Below are positions 5,612-5,748 of a DNA stretch of 5,748 nucleotides, one piece after another. The DNA lies in NCBI GenBank assembly GCA_028717445.1, contig JAQUNU010000041.1, positions 1-5,748 of the forward strand, read 5' to 3'. A program made the position numbers and the translations under genes. Position 1 is the first letter of the stretch. Each line of letters opens with the position of its first letter. The DNA comes from Candidatus Portnoyibacteriota bacterium (lineage in GTDB: Bacteria > Patescibacteriota > Minisyncoccia > Portnoybacterales > GWB1-42-6). Below the pieces are notes generated by a model that saw nothing but the letters and a program-made list of their open reading frames with translations, was not told the origin of the DNA and made no database searches.

Positions 5612-5670
5612 TGGGTTAGTTTTTCGGTTTAAAACCGGAAGGCGCTTGACGCCGAAAATGATCAACTGAT

Positions 5671-5748
5671 TTATTCTTTTTTATCGAATTTTTTAAAATC
5701 TTTTATGGCTGTCATCACCAGCCCGATCATGGAAATGATAAAAGATAT
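5671..5748 (-). CDS. C-terminal tail of a small probable membrane protein upstream of atpB (AtpI/AtpZ-like?)
   Basis: A frame enters from the high-coordinate edge and ends at TAA (5673-5671). The 25 visible residues are ISFIISMIGLVMTAIKDF followed by KKFDKKE: a hydrophobic stretch ending in a basic tail, as at the end of a transmembrane helix. Small two-helix proteins of the AtpI or AtpZ (F0F1-ATPase assembly factor) families commonly precede atpB and often end with such a helix plus Lys/Arg-rich tail. The position and shape fit, but the fragment is too short to assign by motif. The gap to atpB is 59 bases (ATG) or 5 bases (TTG). Confidence 0.55.
   Translation of the reverse strand: MSFIISMIGLVMTAIKDFKKFDKKE

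Overview
The window lies almost entirely inside one F-type ATP synthase (F1Fo) operon, read on the minus strand. In the direction of transcription the order is: tail of a small upstream membrane-type protein (5748-5671), atpB (subunit a), atpE (c), atpF (b), atpH (delta), atpA (alpha), atpG (gamma), and the first 155 codons of atpD (beta), which runs off the low-coordinate end of the window. This is the canonical bacterial order a-c-b-delta-alpha-gamma-beta. I see no gene on the plus strand; its open frames are antisense shadows of the ATP synthase genes.

The organism cannot be named with certainty. A delta subunit of only 132 residues, the lack of clear Shine-Dalgarno sequences, Lys-rich proteins and gaps packed with short dispersed-looking repeats suggest an uncultivated lineage such as Patescibacteria/CPR. 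This is inference from general resemblance, not from a marker gene.

The Fo genes (atpB, atpE, atpF) make the membrane rotor-stator: a carries the essential Arg, c the ion-carrying Glu, and b the peripheral stalk. The atpH product joins the stalk to the catalytic head made by atpA, atpG and atpD. The c subunit lacks the Na+ ligand pattern, so proton coupling is most likely.

The most unusual aspect is the intergenic DNA. Gaps in operons of this kind are often short, but here atpB/atpE, atpE/atpF, atpH/atpA, atpA/atpG and atpG/atpD are 75-235 bp apart, and each holds a different palindromic or repeated sequence. Only atpF/atpH is tight (16 bp). None of the hairpins is followed by a U-tract, so they do not look like intrinsic terminators; dispersed palindromic repeats or RNA processing/stability elements fit better. 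No wholly new biological system is evident.
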